Of a DNA stretch of 64,000 nucleotides, positions 1 through 11,155 are shown one piece after another (within the stretch, counting starts at the first letter, position 1; each line of letters opens with the position of its first letter). The stretch is from Leucogyrophana mollusca (lineage: Eukaryota; Basidiomycota; Agaricomycetes; Boletales), in assembly GCA_021014945.1 (NCBI GenBank), contig MU266442.1, positions 1-64,000 on the forward strand, read 5' to 3'. The position numbers were made by a program, and so were the translations under genes. The notes below the pieces were generated by a model. It was not told the origin of the DNA. It did no database searches and saw only the letters and a list, made by a program, of their open reading frames with translations.

Positions 1-944
1 TACCTGCCTGTGGGCTTGATCTGAGCGAACCAGTAAGCCCTCCTGGCACTATATTACTTCCATGGGCAGGGGGGTGGGTGCCGAAGCACCCAAATGATAC
101 ACGGGAGGCGTGTTAGCATAGGCGGGGCCGTAAAGGCAGTGTGTGAGGGTGCAAGTGGGGGCGGGTGGTAGGCGGGAGGGTGTTTGGAGTCATTGGTGTC
201 GGAAATCTGACTATGTCGCGCTACTGTAGTGGACGTTCGAACGCGTCGTGGTTTGTTGATTGCCAAGGGAAGGTGTGGGAATAGATAGAATAGGGGAGTA
301 GGCACTGGTGGCGAGCTTCTAAGAAGTCGATGTTGGTTCTTGATGATCCTGAGTGATTGAAATAAGGAATGAATGTACTTGATCAAGATGAGAGAGCCTG
401 AGACTCGAGAGCCTCACTCACCGCTTTGGGGCCGACGCGATCAGCCAATCACATCGCGAATAAAACTCGTACTGAAAGAAAAATACACATATCGGTTGCC
501 TTACCTTGCGTAGCACAACTTAGACACCTCAGAATGATTCCTTTAGCCGGCCCGCAGGGTCTAGTAGCCAGTAGGAGGTTGCCTGCACAATGGAAAGAGC
601 TGTAGATATCATCGAGAGTATCAGCTGCCCATATCCCACACAAAGAAACACCAATACCCAGCCAGTTCACACAAGTATCACTCGTACATTTCAAGTTTGC
701 AAGACCCACAGACTATGGAATGGGCCATACAACTGATTCGACAAGCGCAATTGTAAGAACATCGAGATTATGATAGTATTAACATTTGTACTAGCAAAGT
801 AAATACATGAAACACTACATGAAAGCTGTGGACAGTGGAGGGCGGAGAGAACTATGAAAGGTTGCTTTGACAATGATCAAGTGGGATCGATAACTTGTGG
901 AGGGAAAAGAGAGCATGGGATAATGGAAACTATAAGGTATACTA
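1..944. other. Stretch without a supported gene
   Basis: Short open frames occur on the minus strand (around 54-386 and 449-709), but they lack an ATG in good context, splice partners or recognisable motifs. I see no promoter, RNA gene or repeat that I can defend. Confidence 0.5.
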
Positions 945-999
945 GTGAATACATACGGCATGAGTGAGAGACACAAGAGAAGAGCCAATGATGGGGAGA

Positions 1000-1660
1000 G
1001 AGGATGCTGGGAGGTGTCAGAAGGTGCTGCAGAACACGGGGGAGCATGGCGGGCGCGCAAATGTGTGAGAATATTAGACACGCGCAGCAGGAAAGTGCAG
1101 GACGGTGCAGGAGGGCGCCAGAAGGTGCGGGAGGGCAGGAGGTGCGCAAAGTTGCAGGGTGGTGTGAGTGGGCACGGGAGGGCGCGAGAGGGCGCAGGAC
1201 AGGGCGGGAGGGTGCGGGGTGGTGCGGGAGGGCACAGGATGTGCTGAGAGGCTGCAGGGAGGTGCCGAGATGGTGCGGGAAGGCGCGGGAGGGTGCACGG
1301 CGATGTAGGAGGGTGCGGGAGGGTGCAGGAGGGTGCGAGAGGGTGCGGGAGGGGGGGGGGGGGGGGGGGGGCGGGGAGGGTGCGGGGAGGGTGCGGGGAG
1401 GTGTGTGAGGGTGTGGGGAGGTGCGAGAGGGTGCGGGGAGGTGCGAGAGGGTGCAGGGAGGTGTGGGGAGGTGCGAGAGGGTGCGAGAGGACACGAGAGG
1501 GTACGGGGAGGTGCGAGAGGGCGCATGAAGGTGTGGGAAGACACAGGACAGAGCGGGAGGGCATAAGTAGTTGCCGAGAGGTTGCCAGGAAGGCGCGAGA
1601 GGGCGCAGGACAATGCGGGAGGGTGCGGGGAGGTGTGGTCGAGCGGGGGAGAGTTGCTAG
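1000..1660. repeat. G-rich minisatellite with a 21-nt G run
   Basis: About 650 bp of degenerate tandem units built on GGGAGGGTGCG / GAGGTGCGAGAG. The plus strand is almost free of C apart from the TGC/GCG steps. A pure run of 21 G lies at 1351-1371, followed by C and more G-rich units. The strand bias and repeated runs of three or more G give strong G-quadruplex potential on the plus strand. All six frames stay open for long stretches (Gly/Arg/Glu-rich on plus, Pro/Ser/His-rich on minus). This is a by-product of the repeat and not evidence of a gene. Confidence 0.85.
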
Positions 1661-1949
1661 GGTGTGTTAGAAGATCGGACAATTATAAAAGTGAAAATAC
1701 ATACATGTGCCAGTACACGAGGAGGTCCTACATTGTTTATGTATTGAAATGTACGGAGCGGGTCGACGAGGCGCTGTAGAGGTCTGCTGGAGGAATCGGA
1801 GGAGGAATCGATCTATTTTTACTATCAGGCACAAAAGGATCCCTGGAGGTTGGTCTTACAGACCAATTTCCCATAACATAAAAACCCCATCTTTTAGACC
1901 GTCTATTGGCCCCGAGAAGTGCTGCCTGAGGTGTCCTCCTCGCCACTCG

Positions 1950-2075
1950 AAGAAGTCAATGGTACAGTTTCTGACTCAAAAGGATCTTATGAGTAGGGAA
2001 GAAGCGGAACTTCTCGCAGAGAGGCTCACCACTGGTACTGTCGTCGACCTGGTGAAAGATGAATCGGCGAAGTGA
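1950..2075 (+). pseudogene. 3' relic of a two-G-domain GTPase gene
   Basis: The translated tail (MVQFLTQKDLMSREEAELL, then a stop at 2073-2075) matches the C-terminal end of the intact GTPase gene that follows at 2607-4903 (MVQYLTEKGLMGKEHADAL). Nothing upstream of 1950 encodes the rest of a G domain: the sequence is unrelated and soon runs into the minisatellite. I read it as the end of a tandem copy whose body was lost. A chance match is unlikely, since 11 of the first 19 residues are identical and most other changes are conservative. Confidence 0.6.
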
Positions 2076-2079
2076 AAAA

Positions 2080-2606
2080 GTATGACACTACACTACACTA
2101 CAACACTGAGCAACTATCTATATACTACTACTCAGCTAGCTTGGTATCACCACCTCTACAGCTAGTCGATCACAAGCTACTGCCAACATCTTTATAAATG
2201 CTCACGGAGCCTGCATACAAAATGGCGATATTCTAAAAATAACGCTACCGCCATCGAACTGTACAGCATCGAACTCGTTGCTCGGTGTTTTTAACTTTGG
2301 GGATGGGGTAACGTTATCATTGTTCCTGTCAATTCTCGCTGTTTCTGTTAGTCGCTCTCCCCACTCGGACCGTCCTTAGGAAGCTAACTCACGGCTTCAC
2401 AAGCACTGATGCGATTAACATTATGTTTCCTCGGTAGTGCTGGGAACAGTTTTTAGTGCCGTCCTCTCAGGTGCACCCAATCAAGGCGAAAACTTACTTT
2501 GCTCAGAGAGACACGGAAGCCTCGTGTGTATCTGATATCTGTCACCGATACATCAGGCGCTCGCCCATGCATCTTGACCTTTCATCCCCTCCTCCAACCA
2601 CCAAAG
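2080..2606. other. Intergenic region upstream of the GTPase gene
   Basis: No gene seen. The pyrimidine-rich leader TTTCATCCCCTCCTCC lies just before the ATG at 2607 and resembles the CT-rich tracts common upstream of fungal start codons. Confidence 0.4.
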
Positions 2607-4903
2607 ATGGTCAGACTGTTGAAAACAACACGGAAAGGAGTGCAGAAGCCGGACAATGTGATCGTACCTAATCCCACGAAGAACGACATTATCATCCCGT
2701 ACGTCGCGTGTCAGCTTCCTGCAGGAGAGAAGTGTTCACTTATTCGGTTCCACAGTATCATAGGCACAAGTGGAGTTGGGAAAAGCACGGTAAGAAGATA
2801 ACATTCAATGGTTGGCGCCTACTCAGTCGTACCGGTAGTTTATCAATGTTGCCGTTGGAAAGGAAGTGGCGACTGTCGGTCACGGCTTGCAGTCCTGCAC
2901 GACAGCTATCGAGCACATCGTCTGCCCTTATCCCAACGACCCTTCTCGCCGAGTAATTTTCATCGATACCCCTGGCTTCGATAGCACCTACGCGGACGGC
3001 GATGACTTGAACACCTTGAAGCGTATTGGTTTTTGGCTGGCACGGTCGTCAGTATACCCACATTGATCGCAACCGCAACTAGCTGACATGAGCACTCTAG
3101 ATATAGCACCGACACAAAACTCGCGGGGATCATATACATGCACGACATTACCCAGTCACGAGTACTCAAAAAGCCACGGCCGGAAAACTTCGACAAGTAC
3201 GATGAATTGTGTGGTGACGATGGGGCGCAGCGAGTTGTCCTTGCGACTACAAAGTGGTGCGATATCGCGGAGGATGCGGCAAATCAACATCAAACGCAGC
3301 TATCCATGAAGTTTTGGAAAGACATGCTCGATCGCGGATCTTGTATGGCCCAGTTTCGTCGCACGCCCGAGTCTGCTTGGGACATCATCAACCACATTGT
3401 CGGTATAGGGTCTTTGCACGGTTCTCGTATACAGACAGGAACAGGGAAGAAGAGCGAGGTCCAGACATTGCTCGGCCTCAATATTCCGAAAGCTACTCAA
3501 ACTACGAGCTTTGACGGATGGCAAGCTTCCACCACGGCGGACAATTCTGACTCTACAACATCGCAATCACGGATGTCACCTGACGAACCTTCCGTTACCG
3601 TAACGGACAACATTGCCAATGCCTTTATCTTTGGAGAGGTGCCTGACCATGCTGTTAAGGCTTCTGCACGAGGAGTATCGCAGGACAGCAGTGAAGGATC
3701 GGAAGGAGACCAGAAATACACACCAGAGACCTCAGGTAGCGAACCCGTGTTTACTGACAACAAGACCGCTACACCACCCCACCTTTTCACTGTGCATGTT
3801 CCTGGAGTCATTTCTGGCGATAAGGAGAAAGCAGTAAAGTGTCTTGGTCGAGTCAACGGCAGAATTACCACCCCACAGCTCCTTCAAACCGATAAACCGA
3901 GTACGGACTCTCACACAGATAAAGCGCGGAGACTCGCAATGATCACCGACCACGTTGGCGAGGAAAAGGAGGTCGTAGCAGACCCTCCTAGCGACGCAGC
4001 CGCTTCCAGCATTAGTCACGAGCATGATGACCAGCGTCAAGTGGTTCGTTGCCTTTCTCAGCTTCCTCCGAGACGCAAAACTGACAGCTTCTCATCTAGG
4101 TTCGCTCCGAAGCTGGAATCACCGAGGGCCCTCGTTCGCGTAACGTTGTGATATTCGGGGAGACGGGTGCGGGAAAAAGCTCGCTGGTCAATATGATTGT
4201 TGGCTCCCGCGTCGCCGCCACATCCCAACAGGCCGCCCCCTGCACACTGGACGCTCAAGACTACGAGGCGTATATCGACGGACAGCAATATCGGATCTAC
4301 GACACTGTTTGCCTTAACGAGCCCAAAAAATTGGAGCAGAAGAAGCACAATCTTGCCGCGATCGAGAAGGCATATCGCCTTATCGCATCTCTAGTCGATG
4401 TAGGGGGTGTCCATTTGTTGATTTTCTGCTTCAGAGCTGGCAGGTTTACCGAGGACTCGCGACGGGCATATTTGTTGTTTTCCGAATTCATTTGCGAGTC
4501 GCAGGTGCCCGTTGTAATTGTTATCACGCACCTCGAGAAGACCGTGCCCATGGAAGATTGGTGGGCCGACAACCAGCATCAATTCGACTTTTGCGACGTA
4601 CCAGCTGTTGCACATGCATGCGTCACGACACTGGATGGCGACGAGCTTCACCAGCAGAAGTACAATGAATCCAGGAAACACGTGTGCGAACTGTTGCAAC
4701 AGCATGCTGCTGGCAAGCCGTTTACAAAGGAGAGATTTGCTTGGGCGGCGACGATCACAGAGAAGTTGGGGGAACTCATCGGGGTGAACCATGTCCTTCC
4801 GCTTCCCCACTTGACGAAAGCCATGGTGCAATATCTCACCGAAAAGGGTCTCATGGGAAAGGAACATGCCGATGCTCTTGCAAAGAGGATCATCAAGATT
4901 TAG
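2607..4903 (+). CDS. Two-G-domain GTPase (AIG1/MMR_HSR1-like P-loop protein)
   Basis: Five exons (2607-2698, 2756-2789, 2839-3044, 3101-4040, 4100-4903) sum to 2076 nt, 691 aa. The first G domain shows the P-loop GTSGVGKST (split by introns on both sides), the G3 motif DTPGFD and the G4-like ATTKW. A linker of about 190 residues rich in Ser, Thr, Asp and Glu follows. The second G domain starts right after intron 4 with GETGAGKSS, then DTVCLNEP at the G3 position and VITHLE where TKxD would be. This arrangement is seen in many Agaricomycete 'G domain-containing' proteins; no function is established and I propose none beyond GTP binding. The intron 4 choice (4041-4099) is the one that links the two frames with GT-AG and no frameshift. 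Fragments related to this gene lie at 1950-2075 and 45340-46330. Confidence 0.8.
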
Positions 4904-6079
4904 GCTCTGTAGTGGGCGATTTTTGGTTTTGATGGTTTGATTTTCTGTCACGTTTCTCCGATCGACGTAACAATTCACTGTCAGCCTCTTCATCGGATGG
5001 ACCAACGACGTACTCGTTCGCGACATCAATGTAACTTCCTCGCACTCCTGGTGACGATCAGCCTTTTTCTCTGTATTTTGCAGATACCCTGATTACGGAT
5101 GTGTTTTGCTGTCGGACGCTACTTAATGGTGAAGTGTAGTGCCCAGCCCATCTTATGGGTCCTGTCAGAGCAAATCACTCGTACTCTGCGGCATCCACTG
5201 CCGCAAATGGATGGCCGTTGGCAAACCACTATATTGTCGGTAGTGCAATCTAGGCCGGGTTGTCTTGACCCCAGACGAAAGTGTCGAAACAAATTTCAGC
5301 ACGTGCGAAATGTGGAAACCACAATGTTCGCTTCGAAGGCAAAGTAATCATGATGGTACTTTGTTGTCGAAAACAAATCTCCAGGCCAACATGTCCATCG
5401 AAGTGTCGACACCATCTGTAGACGTTGCTAAAGTATGAGGCTGCCTGAGATGTACTGCAACGATTTTTGTCAAAAAACATCAGCAGGCCTTCGCTATAAC
5501 TATTGAACGTACCAAGATTCTAAGCCCCCATAAAAATTGTGGTTGTGCTACACTTGCAATCCAGACACACCGCGGAAGCACAGATGCTCTCATATTCTGC
5601 GCCACTTCCGCGATTCTGAGTGGGTGGTCAACAGTGCCATGCCCATGCCGCGATTTTGAGACAATATCAAGAAAAAAACACATATCGCTGGCCACTCCAC
5701 TCGATGCGGATAGTTATGCAGTCAAACGCTCCTGAGTAGCTCATTGCGGAAGGCAGCAAACGTCACAATAGAAGCGTCATCACGCCCTTGAGCCAAGCAA
5801 TGGCTCCCGTTAAAACAGAAGACTCAATAGGAGCAAAGTGCGGAATGGCAGAAACCTACATTATTACGAGGGGGAGGGCGAAAGCTTTTTAGTACATAGG
5901 AAAAGACGCCTCACACTACAGCTAGGTATACACCTGCACAGACCGAAGTTTAGAGCTTTCCACAATCCATCAGAGAGCTGCTTGTATGGTTCAGAGTCGT
6001 CTGAATAGCAGTCGGCTGATAGACCTACGGGACGAGTTTGCCGACAGCTCCAGCAACATTGACCCCGGCATCCAGCAGC
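4904..6079. other. Intergenic region, no gene recognised
   Basis: Between the plus-strand GTPase gene and the 3' end of the minus-strand CstF-like gene. Open frames are short, lack splice-consistent neighbours and show no motif. Confidence 0.4.
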
Positions 6080-6943
6080 CTACGACGGTAGCCCGAGAGT
6101 TGCGCGCTAACGCAAATCGGGTGGTTAATGACTGGTGGAGAGCCAAGCTGATGATGCGCTCACCAGCTGTAGTATGCTCGCCCGTTCTGTGGGAGGAAGC
6201 CTGTTAATCTGATCGGGGGTCATAGATATCACACGCATTATCATTGCCTAGGAGAATGCAAACATAAGGGTGAGTAAAGAACCAGAATCGCACCACACCA
6301 AGAATCCCGACCTTCTGTTCATCTGGGATAGCAGCAAGAGCGTCAGGGATCACCCCAGCACCATAACTCGGAGCTTGTGGGGGTGTGCCGTACCCGGCAT
6401 TCGACCCACCGTACCCGGCATTTGGACCTCCATGCCCAGTATTCGGACCCCCATATCCCCCACGCATCTGGGACTGTGGAGTATGGCCGTGGCCATTGGA
6501 ATACATGTTCGGAGTTGGCGTGTGGGAAGGGGCGGTTGGCGGGGTGTAGGATGGGGGAGTGGATGTTTGCGGAGTTGGTGTTCTGTACTGGGATAGGTGG
6601 GGAGGCACGGCTGAGGCTGGCTGAACGGGTGGAGGTGGTGGCGGGGCTTGGGTCGACGAGAAGGATGTCAATGTTTTCTGTGGACCTTACATTCGTTAAG
6701 CGGCAACTATCAAGGTTCCTGTGACGCACCTGGAGTACCTGAACATCGACCGCGTTCATTTTCACCATGAGAGCTACAAGAGCATATGCAATCTGGGGAG
6801 TGGATGTGAGGATTGCCCGCGCTTGCTCTGGTGTTGTTTTCTGTTCAACCCGAGTGAGCAAGACGTTGATCGCGTGCAGGCAATGTAGGATATACCTTGA
6901 GCGTTAGCAGGAGTTCAATAAGCTGCTCTTCTTGACCCGACAT
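6080..6943 (-). CDS. CstF-64/Rna15-like protein lacking an RRM (hinge + C-terminal domain)
   Basis: Five exons on the minus strand (6943-6896, 6840-6730, 6677-6312, 6247-6164, 6106-6080) give 211 aa with every junction in phase. Residues 1-53 (MSGQEEQLIELLLTLK, then KTTPEQARAIL and PQIAYALVALMVKMNA) match the CstF2 hinge that binds CstF-77/Rna14. A Pro/Gly/Tyr-rich low-complexity region follows (residues 54 to about 165). The tail, ALAAIPDEQK then AMIMRVISMTPDQINRLPP and ending RATLGLPS, is the helical CSTF_C domain that contacts Pcf11. In well-known CstF-64 proteins an N-terminal RRM binds the downstream U/GU element of pre-mRNA. Here the first Met lies directly at the hinge and no RNP motif is encoded upstream to 7400. 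The protein could act in 3'-end processing without binding RNA itself, or pair with a separate RRM protein. Confidence 0.85.
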
Positions 6944-9900
6944 ACTATTACTTGACTCTCGAGGCACGTTATTTTTCGGGTGCTTATGTAGAGATTGTGG
7001 TTGGTTTGGGAGTCGGAATCCTTATGCGGACTTGGCAGTGTTTCTTCGGTTCTTGTGCATCCACCTGTGTCAGTGCATCGACCTCAACTGACTCAATTTT
7101 CCAACCCCAACGGTAGTACTCAACAGGTAGGCTCATCTTCAGGTCTTTTTTCCTTTTCGTCTCACAGTTGCCACTCAAAATGTGCTCTTTTGGTATATGA
7201 TTAGGTATTGCGCAGTCGAAGCTGACGTTCGTATCCGGGACTGACGGTTCCAGAAAGCCTCCTCTACCTCTTTCAAACTGGATTATTTTTACTATCGAAC
7301 TTGAGGCAAATCGAATGAGATACTCGCTAAGCCTTTGGGCACTTCCCGCCATCTCTTCCACGGGTGATAGCGAACCTGTCGCGCGATCTCAAGCTCTTGT
7401 GAACGATGTCTATGCTTCAAGCTCGTCGCCCATTCTTCACCAACTTTCTTGAACACAGGAAACATTAAACTATCCCGTCAAACATTTCTCCGCTCAGCTC
7501 GCTCTAGCACGCCCCACACACTTGATTCCCAAACCGTCCACCCGCGATCCGGAGCGTCTGACGCAGTATTGATTATGACTGGTGTTCTGCCTTCGTACCG
7601 ACTAAGTGCTTCGCACATGTCCCCTGAGCGCTTCATTGGCGTTTCGATACCATGCCAAAAGGAATAGCACCAGCACGAGACTACGATAGCGCCAAAAAAG
7701 AGGATCGAAAATTCGGATGGATGCATTCGTGTCGCCATCTAGACAAATGGACCTGTGGTCGGCGGAACCTACTGCTTCAGCAAGAACCGGTGCTATTCAC
7801 ATATCCACCTTTGCCGGTTCGATCAGCATCAGAGCCCTCCAGATCTCAACATAACCTTCACGCATAATGTTCTATGTGTCCCATGTCCCCAGACACAAAC
7901 ATTCATCTCGAATGGGGATACATGATAAATGTAATCCTTGCAGAATATAGCAGTTGACTGACCACCCGTCAAGATGATAATACCCAGGAACGTCGCGACA
8001 TCCATGTGGACTACCATGGACTTTTATGGAGCCTCCGCGGAGATGCTGGCAACCGTCTATCCCTCCTCTGATGTACCGAAACGTATACTTCGCCAGGTCG
8101 TATTCCGAATCTATCGGTGCTGTAATAATCTTTCCTCGTCCGGAGTACCCGTCGATCGATTTCATATCGGTTCAAGTAGGGACGGCACCTCGCCGCGCGA
8201 AATAGATCCACCGTCAACAGTGGACCCTTTCGAAACTAACCTTACTGTCATAGAGTTTCCAGGAACATCGCTTCACTCTGGTATATGGCGACTGCCGATC
8301 AGGGATTAGGCCTACGCGAGTCCTCTTCTCCGCGGACGTTGGCTGACACCGGAGTAGTCATCTTCGACTTTCCTGGTTGAAATGTCAAGCAAATTGTGTC
8401 ATTTGTTCCGTACACCATGTCCAATATACACCATATGCAGGCTCACCAAGCGGTAATAGAACACCGAGGACATCGTGGATATTGTGCTGTTCCTCGATTG
8501 CCTTTACATCGTGTGGATGCCCTAGAGGAGATAATCCTATATCGGTGAGTTGCCTCCAATGAATCTGATCATGATACTCGTGTTTGGACGGTCAGTTCCA
8601 ATCGGCTCGTCCCTTTATTTTTTTTGAGCATGTCGGAAGGACAGGAAGTGGCTGCTCAGCGATCAAATTTTTCTAGAATATTATCCGTATTGACCGCCCG
8701 AAGACATACCTACCTCACACCATTCGGGAACTTTGATCACCTCTCAAGGTTCCGGGATTTTGACTTAGTTGAATTGCCGAACAAACGCAAATCGACGCCG
8801 ATCCGTGAGTCCCAGCCTCTGCGTGCAGAACACGGAGCCTCCAGCAAACAAGGCTGCATACATTTTTACCTCGATCCCACACACGGATCTCGCTGCGCAG
8901 GACACTCATAACGATTGTGGCGTACTAGGCATCGGGCGTATCTAACGATGTCCATCCGGATCTCACGCTGGCCATTGCTGTCAATTTTGCGTTACCCACC
9001 TCGCCGTGTGCCATCATCATCCTCAAATACCTGGCCGCGGCATTCGACTCGTCGCTGAAACGTTCTCAGCCGCCCGAACAAGACTGCGACCGCCCGCAGA
9101 TACTGGTCACATGGTGGCGCGTGGGGTTGACCAGCGTCTTTCGAACGTTTCGACGAATTCCGATATCGACCTGCTCTGTTTGATCGTGGAAGGTGAGAGC
9201 GCGCACCGGAAAAAGTGTCAAAAACGAGGCCAGGTATTGGTACAATTATGCTGGCCTTCTAGGCGATTGCTAGATGCACTGGCTCCGTGCACGCCAGCAG
9301 CCACCATCTAAACAAAAGAATCTGTGATAATTGGACCTGCTTCCCCTAGGCTACAACGTCGGCACTAGAGCCCGCCTGAGCCCGATCGTGAGATCTATAC
9401 TGGCCCCTACTTCCATGGACATGGACTGGTCACGCAGATGAGTAGATGCTAAGTTCTCCGTCTTGCACGATAGGGCCCCAGGAACGTTGCGACACCCATC
9501 TATGTGGCGCTACGACCAACTAACGACCCATCTCCTGACATTCCGGCGCTCGACGGCTCTCGATTCCCGATCCCCGCGGCATTCTATCCTTGTCCCGTTA
9601 CTCACGTATGCCTCCTCGAGTCGGATTCCCAGTCTATCGGTACCGTGAAGTGGCTTCATGAAGTCTATCCTCGGCAGTCTCGTATCAGTCGGGGATACCC
9701 TGATGGAACATTGACACCCGGCAACGAAGGCCCTATCAATCAGTGAACCAGTGATTGAGACGAGTTTTACCATCAAGGGCCTTCAAGTAACGTCGCTTCT
9801 CCTTTATGTGGGGGCGATCAGACTGCGTTTCGCGAGTCCTATTCTCCGCGGACGTTACTCGCTAGTAGAATTGTCTCCTTCGGCCTTTCCTCGTCAACAC

Positions 9901-10402
9901 CGATGCTCTGATTTATGATCCCTGTGTCATGACCAGTCCCAAGTACACCGGATCCCTCCGTTGCACGTGCCATCGCCGAGGACATCATAGTAAGTCGCTC
10001 CTCAATTATTCTTATCTCAAACATATGATTGTCTGTGACTTCATTCACATCAGCGAGTGGCGTAGCAACAGATCCAGTAAAAGAAAAAAACACCCTGATC
10101 CCTTGTTCTCCGCGGTGATAGCGGACCCACTCGCTGCAGAACGATTGTAAGTATCTACTAGTCACTTGCGTACGACCTCGGACCTGTCGCATTCACTGCC
10201 TCCCAAGCCGTGACATCACCTCGAGCTCTGAGCGAACGATCTCTCATATCCAAAATGCTCATGAAAATAGTACATTCGATGCTGCATTAATCATCATTAT
10301 TTGCTGTCCAATACCCCCGCTTTCATAACCTTGAACTCGGGGGCCTAACAAAACATCATCTTCCGTGAATCGTCAGATCAACGACAGTACCGAGGTAACT
10401 CC
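6944..10402. other. 3.4-kb region without a recognised gene; diverged direct repeat
   Basis: Frames on both strands are open in pieces only. Segments around 7967-8345 and 9455-9870 resemble each other: AGGAACGT(C/T)GCGACA near 7985 and 9480, GTATTCCGAATCTATCGGT against CGGATTCCCAGTCTATCGGT near 8100 and 9620, and CGCGAGTCCT(C/A)TTCTCCGCGG near 8315 and 9833. The order is kept, so this is an old duplication of about 400 bp, 1.5 kb apart. One frame near 8950-9180 (VHPDLTLAIAVNFALPTSP) reads like protein but has no definable gene around it. I cannot name a family. Confidence 0.45.
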
Positions 10403-11040
10403 TCACGCCACCGCAAGCAAGGTCTTGACTTGTCCGCTTGCGAGCTTTGCGTGAAAATCGTCGCTGCCTGAAAAGACGACAATTTAGCTAAACGTCAAAT
10501 TGACATGCAGGCGCGGAAACATACCTCCGACGTGCTTCTTGTCTAAGAGCGACAGTCAAGCCATTGCTTACAGTGAAAGGTTGCAAGCTACGCACTGATG
10601 AAAATGTTGGGTACGGAGCGCTGCCCAGTCAACGTCTGGAGGTAGTTCTGGATCTCGTCGCCTTCGTCTAACTTGTCAAGTCTGAGCAATAGATTAGATG
10701 CATGCTCCGGTAGCCGTGACAGGTACAAAACATACTCCACGATCTCGGTCTTCAGGTTAGGAAAGGTTTGTGCGATAGTCTTCTTTGCCTTCGCACAATA
10801 TGGGCACCAAGTCTTCGAGAACACGGTTATCGTGTTCCCGTTGATAGCGGTCTGTAGCGCAAGGCTGACGTCAGTTGGGTGAGGCGGAACCGCAGATCGG
10901 AGGACATGTACCTCTACGGTATCTTTCACTGCCATTACTTTCTTCTGGTATGAGGAAGGGGAGGAAGAGGATGCTGCCGATGAGGAAAACAGATTGGCGT
11001 TTACTCTAGAAGAAACAGCTCTATAAAGATGAGAGAACAT
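10403..11040 (-). CDS. Dithiol glutaredoxin, probably with a mitochondrial leader
   Basis: Five exons (11040-10912, 10851-10736, 10681-10596, 10542-10525, 10467-10403) sum to 414 nt, 137 aa. The glutaredoxin fold is clear: TVFSKTWCPYC with the CPYC active site, then TGQRSVPNIFI with the cis-Pro loop, and KKHVGGSDD with the GG turn that binds glutathione. Such proteins reduce protein disulfides and glutathione mixed disulfides. The N-terminus from Met 11040 is rich in Ser, Ala and Arg with few acidic residues, as in mitochondrial presequences. An internal Met (MAVKDTVE) could start a cytosolic form. Introns 1 and 2 are both multiples of three and stay open in frame, so an unspliced reading looks longer but breaks the fold. 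One exon is only 18 nt. The neighbouring NIF3 gene starts 115 bp away on the opposite strand, a divergent pair sharing one promoter region. Confidence 0.92.
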
Positions 11041-11155
11041 TATATCGATTTTAGACTTTTTGCTTGCTCAGCCGGGAGTGCAAAGGTCAGATGACTCAGG
11101 ACCAGGTCCGCGTCAGCAGCTTTCCACCAAACGTGACTGGCAAGGATTTCTAAAC
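11041..11155. promoter_or_regulatory. Shared divergent promoter region (glutaredoxin / NIF3)
   Basis: Only 115 bp separate the two start codons, so both transcripts must be driven from this short stretch or from inside the neighbouring 5' ends. No clear TATA box is seen. It holds ATGACTCA at about 11091-11098, which fits an AP-1/Gcn4/Yap-type element (TGACTCA). Confidence 0.45.

Noticed and set aside
815..1682. Several long overlapping frames (up to about 250 codons), Pro/Ser/His-rich on minus and Gly/Arg-rich on plus
   Set aside because: They are created by the GC-rich minisatellite, which keeps all frames open. No start context, introns or motifs.
5986..6596. Plus-strand frames opposite the CstF-like gene
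   Set aside because: Antisense shadows of coding exons; the minus frames carry the hinge and C-terminal domain.
7872..8165. Minus-strand frame that reads like a protein (IITAPIDSEYDLAKYTF)
   Set aside because: No start, no splice partner, no motif, and it lies in the diverged repeat. Too weak to call.
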